This document shows positions 36,636-44,689 of a stretch of DNA of 64,000 nucleotides, piece after piece (positions within the stretch are counted from its first letter, which is position 1; every line of letters starts with the position of its first letter). Origin of the DNA: Pararhizobium sp. A13. Lineage in GTDB: Bacteria > Pseudomonadota > Alphaproteobacteria > Rhizobiales > Rhizobiaceae. The DNA is taken from NCBI RefSeq assembly GCF_040126305.1, contig NZ_CP149511.1:1116001-1180000 (forward strand), written 5' to 3'. The notes under the pieces are model-generated. The model had not been told where the DNA came from and ran no database searches. It saw only the letters and a program-made list of their open reading frames with translations. Made by a program: the position numbers and the translations under genes.

Positions 36636-37214
36636 CTAAATTCGCTTCTGGTAGGTAAAATACGCATCCAGACTGAGAAAATCAGGCTGAATTTTATCCT
36701 TGGCGGAGAGGGCCGCGCTTTCGGCGGCTACAGGCCAGGCAATAGCCAGTTCAGGGTCATCCCAGCGCAATCCACGATCATGCTCAGCGCTATAATAATC
36801 CGTAACCTTGTAGTTGACTTTCGTCATCGGCTCCAATGTGCAAAATCCGTGGGCAAAGCCTGGGGGAACCCACAGCTGATAGCCGTTCTCGTCTGTCAGT
36901 TCAGCGGAAACATGCTTGCCATATGTCGGTGAGCCGACGCGGATATCGACAGCAACGTCGAAAATGGCGCCCGCAACACAGCTTACCAACTTACCCTGCG
37001 CACAGGGTAACAGCTGGAAATGAAGACCACGAACGGTGCCGACATCGGCCGAAAGCGATTGGTTGTCCTGGACGAAACGAATCGGACCCGCTTGTTCTTC
37101 GAACAGCGATTGGCGGAACGTTTCCATGAAATATCCGCGCGCATCGCCAAATTTCTTAGGCTTGATGAGAAGCACATCTGGGATATCGAAACGTTCAAAT
37201 ATCAAGAGTTTCAC
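36636..37214 (-). CDS. rmlC: dTDP-4-dehydrorhamnose 3,5-epimerase
   Basis: 192 residues of the RmlC cupin fold. [13 protein letters not shown] and RGLHFQ carry the substrate-binding Arg and the catalytic His, and [14 protein letters not shown] is also characteristic. It epimerises dTDP-4-keto-6-deoxyglucose to the L-rhamno form. It is the first gene of rmlCBDA and divergent from the SGNH-like gene; the 215-base gap must hold both promoters. Confidence 0.94.
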   Translation of the reverse strand: MKLLIFERFDIPDVLLIKPKKFGDARGYFMETFRQSLFEEQAGPIRFVQDNQSLSADVGTVRGLHFQLLPCAQGKLVSCVAGAIFDVAVDIRVGSPTYGKHVSAELTDENGYQLWVPPGFAHGFCTLEPMTKVNYKVTDYYSAEHDRGLRWDDPELAIAWPVAAESAALSAKDKIQPDFLSLDAYFTYQKRI

Positions 37215-37429
37215 CTTTCCAAGTCTGGTCCGCGCATGGTCTGTTACAGCCAGTCATTCTGCAAGGCAATAAAAACTTAGCCACCATCGCGTGCGCCTGG
37301 GGGCTTGGACCATGACGACAAAGTGCGGTAATTAGATCTTTGAAGTCTTACCGCTGTCGCAAAGTTTCGCTTGCCGAGCTTTGTCGGGGCGGCCTAAGAC
37401 TCAGCCGAGCGTGCTGTTGGGAGTGGGAA

Positions 37430-38167
37430 ATGACGAAGCGTAAGGTGTTGATCGTTGGGGACAGTCATGTCTACGCGATCAAGGCCGCCGTGGATAAAAT
37501 TGCCGATCATAAATCCGAATTTGAATTTGTCGCCTTGCGATTGAGTACCGAAAAGAACGGCGAGAAAATCGGCGATATCGATTTGCCCGACCTGCTAGTT
37601 GCAGCCGCGGACCTGCGGAGGGACGATGCCTTGGTTACAACGCTGCGGGGCAACGAATACAACATTATGGGGCTCATGCGGCATCCGCGGCCATTCGATA
37701 TCATGATCCCGGGCCTTGTCGATTTGCCAGCGGACACTTACGAAGAGCTGATCCCTTACGCAACGGCCTATTCATTCATGTTTGCCAGCCTTAAGCGAGG
37801 CCATGGCAAACAGCTTTTGAGGATTGCCAAAGCATCTGCTGCTCCGGTGTTCTGTCTTTCGGCGCCAGCGCCCAAGGAGGATGAAGCGCATATCCTGCGG
37901 GGTGCGGACACGTATTTCCGAAACGCCGGAATCTCGGAGATCGGCGTCTCGCCGGCGCCGTTGCGCCTGAAGCTTTGGGAGCTGCAAGACAGGGCTCTGG
38001 CAAAGTTCTGCGCCGAGGCGCAGGTAACCTTCCTGCCCAATCCGCCCGGAACGCGCGAGGCCGGCGGCTATCTCGAGCGCGCTTACTATGCCGGCGATGC
38101 CACCCACGCCAATGCCGCCTATGGCCGCCTCGTTCTGGACCAAATCGCAGTAACGCTGATGAATTGA
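37430..38167 (+). CDS. SGNH/GDSL-like protein, copy 1
   Basis: 246 residues. An N-terminal LIVGDSHVYAIK block (the GDS block with a His) and a C-terminal GDATHAN (DxxH) give the Ser-Asp-His layout of SGNH hydrolases. There is no signal peptide. GGGAG stands 6 bases before ATG 37430. The protein at 39458-40186 is a paralogue (IPYATAYS against IPYGTLHR, EIGVSPAPLRLKLW against EVGVTPASIRAKLW). In polysaccharide loci such proteins often add or remove O-acetyl groups. The exact reaction is unknown. Confidence 0.65.
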   Translation: MTKRKVLIVGDSHVYAIKAAVDKIADHKSEFEFVALRLSTEKNGEKIGDIDLPDLLVAAADLRRDDALVTTLRGNEYNIMGLMRHPRPFDIMIPGLVDLPADTYEELIPYATAYSFMFASLKRGHGKQLLRIAKASAAPVFCLSAPAPKEDEAHILRGADTYFRNAGISEIGVSPAPLRLKLWELQDRALAKFCAEAQVTFLPNPPGTREAGGYLERAYYAGDATHANAAYGRLVLDQIAVTLMN

Positions 38168-38191
38168 CCGCAAGTGCTGAGAAAGATAGTG

Positions 38192-39274
38192 ATGACCAAA
38201 TTCGAACACCCCTACCGCCAGCTCCCCGCCAAGGCCTTTTGGCGGCGCGCCGTTTCTTCGCCGGATATGGCGGATGTCGATCCGGTGGGCAGGTTTACGC
38301 TGAAAATCGGCCCGCAAACGCGCGTCGCCACAGCGGGCAGCTGTTTTGCCCAGCACATCGCCCGTCACCTCAAGGCTTCAGGTTTCAACTACTACGTGGG
38401 GGAAGCGGGGCACCCATTGATCTCTGAGGAAATCAGGACTGCGCACAATTACGGCACATTCTCAGGGCGATACGGAAATATCTATACCGCCAGACAATTG
38501 AGGCAGTTGATCGAGCGCGTCGAAGGACAATTCAGCCCGGTCGAGGCGCCGTGGATCGAAGCGGACGGCACCGTGCGTGACCCCTTTCGGCCTGCAGTCC
38601 AGCCGGGCAACTTCACCTCGGTTGCCGAAATGGAAGCAGACCGACGGATGCATCTCAAAGCAGTCAAGCGGATGTTTGAGACGCTGGACGTTTTCGTATT
38701 CACCCTCGGGCTGACGGAATGCTGGCGCTCCCGCGAAGACGGAGCCGTGTTTCCCCTCTGCCCAGGCGTCGAGGGCGGCACTTTCGATCCGGACCGTTAT
38801 GAATTCTACAATCAATCGGTTAGTGAAGTGATTGCGGACATGGAAAGCGTGGTCGCCTATGTCGCCCGAGTCAATCCGAATGCACAAATCGTGTTGACCG
38901 TCTCGCCGGTGCCGCTGATGGCAACGGCCGCTGCCGACGAACATGTGTTGACGGCAACCACGTACTCGAAATCCGTGCTTCGCGTTGCGGCGCAGGCACT
39001 GAAGGATTCCCATCAGAGCGTTCACTATTTCCCGTCTTTTGAGATAATTACGGGCGCCTACAATCGCGGGCGCTACTACGCCGAGGACCTGCGCAACGTG
39101 ACGGAGGAAGGTGTATCGCATGTGATGCGCCTGTTCCTGAAACATGCGGCCACTGTGGAGGCCGAAGCGCCGCGTCAGGCGGATGCTCTGGAACCCAATC
39201 CTTCGGCGTTCGAACTGGCGGCCGCCCGGTTTGTCGAAGTCGAATGCGAAGAAGCGGCGCTGGACCGGGGATAG
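38192..39274 (+). CDS. GSCFA-domain protein
   Basis: About 360 residues with the family-naming motif GSCFAQHIARHL near residue 50, then AHNYGTFSGRYGNIYTARQL, FVFTLGLTECW and IVLTVSPVPLMAT. The GSCFA family is related to SGNH hydrolases, found in surface polysaccharide and glycan loci and biochemically uncharacterised as far as I know. ATG 38192 is preceded by GAGAAAGA. A GTG at 38174 is possible. It is 24 bases behind SGNH copy 1 and probably co-transcribed. Confidence 0.8.
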   Translation: MTKFEHPYRQLPAKAFWRRAVSSPDMADVDPVGRFTLKIGPQTRVATAGSCFAQHIARHLKASGFNYYVGEAGHPLISEEIRTAHNYGTFSGRYGNIYTARQLRQLIERVEGQFSPVEAPWIEADGTVRDPFRPAVQPGNFTSVAEMEADRRMHLKAVKRMFETLDVFVFTLGLTECWRSREDGAVFPLCPGVEGGTFDPDRYEFYNQSVSEVIADMESVVAYVARVNPNAQIVLTVSPVPLMATAAADEHVLTATTYSKSVLRVAAQALKDSHQSVHYFPSFEIITGAYNRGRYYAEDLRNVTEEGVSHVMRLFLKHAATVEAEAPRQADALEPNPSAFELAAARFVEVECEEAALDRG

Positions 39275-39457
39275 CAACAGGCGTAACTGTTCATTCGGAA
39301 GAGGTGACTGGTCAGGTTGCTCCACGCCGTGATCTGCGAGAATTCGATTGGGTATTACGTCAATGACCGCGGGTTTTGCAGGCATAAGTGACGTGCCCCG
39401 ACGGGCATTATCAAAGGCCGCCTGATAGCTGCGATTAGGTTCTATGGGGAACACGTA

Positions 39458-40186
39458 ATGGAACGAAAGATACTTGTGGTCGGCTCAAGCCACACTGCTG
39501 TAATAGCCAAAGCGGCGGCTGGTGTGGACAATGTCAATGCACTATGGGTTAAAAATCCAAAACGCGACGACGGGCCGGGCGACATAACAATCCAGCAGGC
39601 AAGTGAAGCTGTTGCCGCGCTAACCCCGTCCGATATTCTCGCCATTACATGGGTCGGTACGTATCATAATATCTTCGGCCTGGCCCAGCACGAGCAGCCG
39701 TTTGATTTTTTTGAACCAGACAGCAGCGAAGAGCCGGATCTCACCAGGGAGCTAATCCCATACGGAACTCTGCACCGCCAGTTCGCCATGACAACAGGGA
39801 GAGACGTGGTTACGCGCAAGATTGGTGGCAACACAAAGGCGAAAGTCGTTTTGCTGGCAACACCTCCCGTCAAGGGAGACGATGATTTCATTCGGGCAAA
39901 GCTCAAGCTCAAAAACTACAGAGGGCAAAGCATTGATGAAGTCGGAGTAACGCCGGCTTCAATACGAGCAAAGCTTTGGCGCCTCGAAATGCGGTGCGTT
40001 GAGTCATATTGCATCGACATCAACGCGGAATTTCTTCCAGTCCCGGACGCGGCCTTCACAGATGAGGGGTTCTTGCGCACGGATCTGTACGGGAGCGACG
40101 CCACACACGCCAACGTCAAGTATGGCGCGATGGTCGTTGAGCAGCTACTTCACCTGAAACGCGGGCAGGCGATCCAATCTGCTTAA
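39458..40186 (+). CDS. SGNH/GDSL-like protein, copy 2
   Basis: 242 residues, paralogue of 37430-38167. It has LVVGSSHTAVI at the N-terminus, a conserved middle LIPYGTLHRQF, and SDATHANVKYG with the Asp-His pair near the end. GGGGAA precedes ATG 39458. Base use is slightly richer in AT than copy 1. The two copies and the GSCFA protein between them look like one functional unit. Confidence 0.65.
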   Translation: MERKILVVGSSHTAVIAKAAAGVDNVNALWVKNPKRDDGPGDITIQQASEAVAALTPSDILAITWVGTYHNIFGLAQHEQPFDFFEPDSSEEPDLTRELIPYGTLHRQFAMTTGRDVVTRKIGGNTKAKVVLLATPPVKGDDDFIRAKLKLKNYRGQSIDEVGVTPASIRAKLWRLEMRCVESYCIDINAEFLPVPDAAFTDEGFLRTDLYGSDATHANVKYGAMVVEQLLHLKRGQAIQSA

Positions 40187-40202
40187 TGTTGCTAGCCGCC
40201 GA

Positions 40203-40958
40203 ATGGGGAAAAACATCCACGGAAGATATTTGACCTCCTCATTCCCGCAAGATAAGAACGCTTTTTTCGGTCGACATGCAGGGAGCAGTGCGTTTATGGA
40301 CTACCCGACTTTTTACTCCAAGTTCAGCGGTTCATATCGAACTAAGCACCTGAATTCACCCTTCGATACGGTTTTCAAGAGGACGACGGCCAACAAGCGC
40401 TCCTACTTCTTGCATTCCAAGACGACAATTCCGGCCGAATTCATGCGGATGGAACCTTGGGAAGGCGAATATCTGTTCATGCTGGCGGCTCGCGCCAAGA
40501 TTGGCATTGTCGAGGTCGGCCGCTTTAATGGGGGGAGCCTGTTTCTGATGGCGAGCGCCAACGACAAGGTGCCGCTTCATTCCGTCGATATTGCCCCTCA
40601 AAATGATAAACTGTTAAAATCCTTGCTCGCCGAAAACGCTATCGGGAGCAACGCAAACATCATTGTCGGAGACTCGCAGAATACAAAGTATGGCGAGATT
40701 GGTCCTATTGATCTCCTTTTCATCGATGGCGACCATAGTTACGAGGGTTGCACAAAAGATCTGGAGAACTGGTTCGAGAAGGTCGTTCCGGGCGGCCACA
40801 TCGTTCTCCATGATTGCTACCACGGATGTCCCGTGCTGGACTCAGTGCTGGATTTTGCTGCAAACCATCCAGTGCGTTTCGTCAACTCTCCCTACATCGG
40901 AGCCCAACACTGGCTGGTACCAACGGGCTCGATGGTCCATCTCGTTAAGACGGCTTGA
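40203..40958 (+). CDS. Class I SAM-dependent methyltransferase (Methyltransf_24 type)
   Basis: 251 residues. GIVEVGRFNGGSLFLMA is motif I (SAM loop), then LHSVDIAP, IIVGDSQN, LLFIDGDHSYEGCTKDLE and GGHIVLHDCYHG. The IDGDHSYE and HDC pattern is that of sugar or antibiotic O-methyltransferases of the CmcI/rhamnosyl-O-methyltransferase kind. It may O-methylate a sugar of the neighbouring polysaccharide. The ribosome site at 40203 is weak, and ATG 40296 with GGGAG is an alternative that would still keep the domain. Confidence 0.75.
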   Translation: MGKNIHGRYLTSSFPQDKNAFFGRHAGSSAFMDYPTFYSKFSGSYRTKHLNSPFDTVFKRTTANKRSYFLHSKTTIPAEFMRMEPWEGEYLFMLAARAKIGIVEVGRFNGGSLFLMASANDKVPLHSVDIAPQNDKLLKSLLAENAIGSNANIIVGDSQNTKYGEIGPIDLLFIDGDHSYEGCTKDLENWFEKVVPGGHIVLHDCYHGCPVLDSVLDFAANHPVRFVNSPYIGAQHWLVPTGSMVHLVKTA

Positions 40959-41442
40959 GCCGATAATCTGTTCTTCCCTAACGTTGATCGCTTCGTGATC
41001 CGGTCCTTTAAGTGGACCGGACTCTCTTATGTTCATTTGCAAGCTCTTTAGCGCACCTCTTCCTTGAGGGGTGGTTGCGACAGGCTGGACTTCTTCTCTA
41101 GCCGAATGCTTTGTGATCCGGCATGGAATCATGGAACGTTGGTACCCCTCCGGCTAACGACTTGGCCGTGTGGGTACGAATGTTGCCTGCCATGTGGAGT
41201 GCGCGCCCCTGAGGGTGGACAATGATCAGGGGCGCACTCCAGATATGGGGTCAAGGTTCGATGCTGATTGACAAAATGCTTCTTCTTCACCTTGGCGATC
41301 TTCGACTTCACCTTTATCTCGACGTCCATTTTGAAGCGCCTCTAGTGTTGACTACGGCAAAGACGGATACAATTAACGTTGCAGCACCCCAAGCAAGCAT
41401 TGTAGGACGCGAGGCAGTGATATCAGCAGTGAGCGCTCCGGG
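40959..41442. other. Gap with two large dyads
   Basis: No supportable gene. CCGGTCC-N7-GGACCGG (40998-41018) is a perfect dyad without a T-tract. At 41196-41240 a 15-16-bp inverted repeat (GGAGTGCG-GCCCCTGA arms, one bulge, 13-base loop) forms a long hairpin, also without a T-tract. They may be mobile-element ends or transcript structures. Confidence 0.5.
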
Positions 41443-42060
41443 TTGGCCCACGATAAAATTTACAGTCGAAGTTTTTCCGTAACTAGGGCCGATCGGGAAC
41501 GTCTGAACGGTCATCCTAGCGGAGTAATCTGGCTCACGGGCCTCTCAGGTGCGGGGAAGTCCACACTCGCCGACAGTTTGGAACGCAAACTTCACAGGCT
41601 CGGTAAGCGTACATATGTGCTCGATGGTGATAATGTCAGGCATGGCCTAAGTAAGGATTTGGACTTTACGGAAGCTGGCCGAGACGAAAACATCCGACGC
41701 GTGACCGAGGTGGCCAAGCTGATGATGGATGCCGGGCTGATCGTGATAACCGCCTTCATATCGCCATTCCGCAATGAGCGTGAGATGGCGCGAACTTTGA
41801 TCGGGCCGGAGAACTTCTTCGAAGTGTACCTCAGCGCGCCGCTTGCCGTATGCGAGGACCGGGATCCCAAGGGGTTATACAAATTGGCGCGCGCGGGGCG
41901 CATTCAACAGATGACGGGCATAACGAGTGCATACGAAATCCCGGAGCACCCCGCGTTTATCGCAGATAGCTCTTCCGAAACGGTTGACCACACCAGCGAG
42001 CGGTTGCTTGCCTCTCTTGGATGGATTTGTCAAGGCGGCGGCGCGGGACTGGACGACTGA
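41443..42060 (+). CDS. cysC: Adenylylsulfate kinase (APS kinase)
   Basis: 205 residues. Walker A is GLSGAGKST, then LDGDNVRHGLSKDLDF, IRRVTEVAKLM, FISPFRNER, FEVYLSAPLAVCEDRDPKGLYKLARAG and the FTGI-like MTGITSAYEIPEHPA. It phosphorylates APS to PAPS, the sulfate donor of sulfotransferases. It starts with TTG 41443 without a good ribosome site; no ATG is available upstream of the domain. There is no ATP sulfurylase gene (cysDN) nearby, so APS must come from elsewhere. The sulfotransferase at 42444 is the likely user. Confidence 0.88.
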   Translation: MAHDKIYSRSFSVTRADRERLNGHPSGVIWLTGLSGAGKSTLADSLERKLHRLGKRTYVLDGDNVRHGLSKDLDFTEAGRDENIRRVTEVAKLMMDAGLIVITAFISPFRNEREMARTLIGPENFFEVYLSAPLAVCEDRDPKGLYKLARAGRIQQMTGITSAYEIPEHPAFIADSSSETVDHTSERLLASLGWICQGGGAGLDD

Positions 42061-42443
42061 AGTATCTTCCGGGAGATTGGCGCCTTCAACGGGAATTGGC
42101 GTGGCGCATATGATGCGCGCGAAAATGTGCTATGAAGGGCTCGCTCTACAAAGGATGATGCGTCTTTCAGCCATCCGTGCTTCACGCCTCGCACGACCAA
42201 CCGATGGTAATACCGATCCATAATCGTGCAGGGAATCCGCTGCCAAACTCTCGCGCTCCCTCCGGTCGACTTTGACGACGAGTGGGAGCGGGACGAACTT
42301 AAACTTGACTCACAAGCGCAGGCGCTGTTGAACGGGGGCAGCTCCCAGCGAGGCGATGATATTGAGCCATGCCACCGAGCGACGGCAGGCAAAAAATCCC
42401 GAGATACCTGCAGGAAAATCGGATTTATCGAAAGGAGTAACGT
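42061..42443. other. Gap between APS kinase and sulfotransferase
   Basis: A 383-base stretch without a supportable gene. Minus-strand frames read through but are not recognisable. It may hold the sulfotransferase promoter. Confidence 0.35.
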
Positions 42444-43259
42444 TTGGAAATTACCACGGCCGCCCCTGTATTATTGGCCTCCTACCCAAAATCCGGAAAT
42501 ACATGGTTTAGATTCATCCTGTTTCATCTCTATCATCAACGTATGCCCGTGAACTCCATTGAGCTTGATGACTTCATCAATTCGAAGATCGGCGAAAGGA
42601 AACAGGTAAAATTTAAGAAGACGCACGCTTGCTTCACTCATACCGCTTCCCTCGGCATACCCATCAGCGGCGTCATTAATATCGTGCGCCATCCATTGGA
42701 TGTACTTCAGTCTTCCCTAAATTATGCGCTATTGACCGGAGAAAAGCCTGACTCGATCGAACTGGATACGTGGAAGCGCGACTGGATTGAACGCTATGTG
42801 GACCATTTGGGACATCCGGCTTGGAGGGCAGAGCCATATTTCTCGGCGAGTTGGGCGGAAAACGTGACGGGCTGGTTAAAGCAAGACAGATTCCCGATCT
42901 TGATGCTGAAGTACGAGGATGCACTCGTAGATCCGAATGATTGCGTAGAAAAAATAGTTGAGTTTCTGGGACTTAAAATCGATTCTGAATTGATCGCGAG
43001 ATGCGTCACCGAAACCAATTTCGAACGCCTAAAGGAATTCGAGAACGCAGAATTGAGGAAAGCCAAAGAAGAAGGGAAGTCCGTTGGCCGCTTTTCCAGC
43101 GGCGCCCGCCTCCAGATGTCGGAGCAAGGTGTGCGCTTCTTCAACAAGGGAAAAAACGGGAGCTACAGAGACGTTCTGCCATTGGACCTCCTTCAAAAGG
43201 CTGAAAGCGCATTTGCACCCGCGGCCAGCGCCGTTGGTTACTTCACCTGTCAAGTTTGA
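42444..43259 (+). CDS. PAPS-dependent sulfotransferase
   Basis: 271 residues of the Sulfotransfer_1 fold. YPKSGNTWFR is the 5'-phosphosulfate loop, IVRHPLDVLQSSLNY the 3'-phosphate site, and FFNKGKNGSYRD the C-terminal GxxGxxK-like PAPS segment. A conserved Lys-His pair (KKTHACF) is in place of the catalytic base region. TTG 42444 is used, with AAGGAG 7 bases upstream. Sulfated LPS and K-antigens are known in Sinorhizobium, and this enzyme probably sulfates a sugar of this locus. Confidence 0.85.
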   Translation: MEITTAAPVLLASYPKSGNTWFRFILFHLYHQRMPVNSIELDDFINSKIGERKQVKFKKTHACFTHTASLGIPISGVINIVRHPLDVLQSSLNYALLTGEKPDSIELDTWKRDWIERYVDHLGHPAWRAEPYFSASWAENVTGWLKQDRFPILMLKYEDALVDPNDCVEKIVEFLGLKIDSELIARCVTETNFERLKEFENAELRKAKEEGKSVGRFSSGARLQMSEQGVRFFNKGKNGSYRDVLPLDLLQKAESAFAPAASAVGYFTCQV

Positions 43260-43344
43260 ATTACCACCGATGAATGTCGGCTGCCCTAAGACGATCCGGC
43301 TCGGAACACACGTTCATTTGGCCGAGTGTCAGTGACGGCTTGAT

Positions 43345-43676
43345 GACCTTGGGTCATGCTCAATTCGAGGCGCTGTTTGCGGGCCTCGATTGGCGTCGGG
43401 TCCGTGCTGTGGAGACGTGAGCGCCAGCAGCAATCGAATAGGTGGGTCACGATGACTCGGGCGGCAAATTCCGACGGTGAACCGACGCGGAGTTTGATAA
43501 ACTTCAACCATGTTGGACGCCGCCAATTTTCCCGACGATATTGCTGCCCTGAAGGCGATGCGGATCGCGGCGCAAGCGCGTGAAGACCGCAAGTATGAGC
43601 GGATCGAGCGGCTGGAGAAGCTGGTCGCCGCTTTCAATCAGGCGGCTTCGGTCGCAAATCCGGTACCCATCCGGTG
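43345..43676 (+). pseudogene. IS66-family relic 1: tnpB tail and tnpC head
   Basis: SDGLMTLGHAQFEALFAGLD followed by WRRVRAVET (about 43345-43440) is the end of an IS66 TnpB, with a premature TGA where APAAIE then follows to a TAG. From 43511, MLDAANFPDDIAALKAMRIA and the coiled ERIERLEKLVAAF match the start of an IS66 TnpC, cut after about 55 codons. Confidence 0.7.
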
Positions 43677-43736
43677 ACGGCCCCGCCTTGCTGAGGCGGG
43701 CTGAAGGCTGCAAGTCAAACACTAGGAGTAGTCCTA

Positions 43737-43837
43737 TGACAAAGCACCAGATTGAGGTGATCACATCGGTCGAGCGGCGTCGGCGCTGGTCTCGCGAGGA
43801 GAAGGTGCGTCTGATCGCGGCGACATTCGAGCCGGAG
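43737..43837 (+). pseudogene. IS66-family relic 2: tnpA head
   Basis: TAGGAG precedes ATG 43737, and the frame reads MTKHQIEVITSVERRRRWSR and on to LIAATFEPE. This is the N-terminal part of an IS66 TnpA. It is interrupted exactly at the left end of the complete IS66 element. Confidence 0.7.
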
Positions 43838-43895
43838 GTACGCATACGCGGAAGGCCGCCTTGAGAGATGTCCGGAAACGTAGCTGACTGTGGGT

Positions 43896-44306
43896 ATGGA
43901 CATCTATACTGACAGTCATCGTGATAACCGCCTTGAGATCGTCGACACTGGTCGGCGTCGCCGTTTCAGCAAAGAGATAAAGCTACGGATCGTAGCGGAG
44001 AGCCTTTTGGAGCCGGGATTGTGCGCAACGACGGCGCGGCGACATGGGATTTCTCGATCGCAGCTCTATGAATGGCGCAAGCTGGCGCGTGCGGGCAAGC
44101 TGGGCGACATTGAAGCGATTGACGCAGTTGAGGGGTTTATCCCGGCCGTTATCACGACGGAGCCGTTAGCGAGCCAGGCAAGCTCATCATCAAACGAAGG
44201 TCGCATCGAGGTTGTTGCGTTAAACGGCAGGCGGGTGATCGTGGATAGCGCCGTTGATGTCGATGCGCTGCTTCGGATCATGCGCGGACTGGAAACGCTG
44301 CGATGA
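43896..44306 (+). CDS. tnpA: IS66 TnpA
   Basis: About 136 residues. It has a helix-turn-helix (LRIVAESLLEPGLCATTARR, then HGISRSQLYEWRKL) and the C-terminal segment VDALLRIMRGLETLR typical of IS66 OrfA. ATG 43896 is used; a GTG at 43890 is possible. The stop overlaps the tnpB start (ATGA). Confidence 0.85.
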   Translation: MDIYTDSHRDNRLEIVDTGRRRRFSKEIKLRIVAESLLEPGLCATTARRHGISRSQLYEWRKLARAGKLGDIEAIDAVEGFIPAVITTEPLASQASSSSNEGRIEVVALNGRRVIVDSAVDVDALLRIMRGLETLR

Positions 44307-44689
44307 TCTCGCTTCCCTCCGGTCAAAATGTGCGGGTGTGGATTGCGACCGGCTATACCGACATGCGCTGTGGGTTTCCATCCCTTGCGCTGCGGGTGCA
44401 GGAGGTCTTGAAACTGAGCCCGCTGGATGGAAATCTTTTCGTTTTTCGAGGGCGTAGCGGATCGCTCATAAAAGTGATCTGGAGCGATGGCCAGGGCAGT
44501 TGCCTGTTTACAAAGAAATTGGACCGAGGCCGGTTCCTCTGGCCTTCCGCCGAAGGTGGCGCGGTGGCGATCTCGCCTGCGCAACTGTCGTCGACTGGCG
44601 CAATCCGCAGGAAACATGGCGTCCGACGAAGGTTGGATAGCATTATTGCATTGAAAATATTGGGTGAATCTGATCGAATGGCTTCATGA
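44303..44689 (+). CDS. tnpB: IS66 TnpB, C-terminally frameshifted
   Basis: The first 95 or so residues are standard IS66 Orf2 (GYTDMRCGFPSLA, NLFVFRGR, LIKVIWSDGQG, FLWPSAEGGAVAISPAQLS). The annotated frame then runs into unrelated sequence to 44689. In another frame, 44590-44640 encodes VDWRNPQETWRPTKVG and a stop, the normal TnpB end. A small deletion after AQLS (about 44588) has therefore broken the gene. The product probably lacks its proper C-terminus. Confidence 0.85.
   Translation: MISLPSGQNVRVWIATGYTDMRCGFPSLALRVQEVLKLSPLDGNLFVFRGRSGSLIKVIWSDGQGSCLFTKKLDRGRFLWPSAEGGAVAISPAQLSSTGAIRRKHGVRRRLDSIIALKILGESDRMAS

Noticed and set aside
41314..41514. Minus-strand 66-codon hydrophobic frame upstream of cysC
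   Set aside because: It overlaps the APS kinase start and has no ribosome site or homologous pattern.
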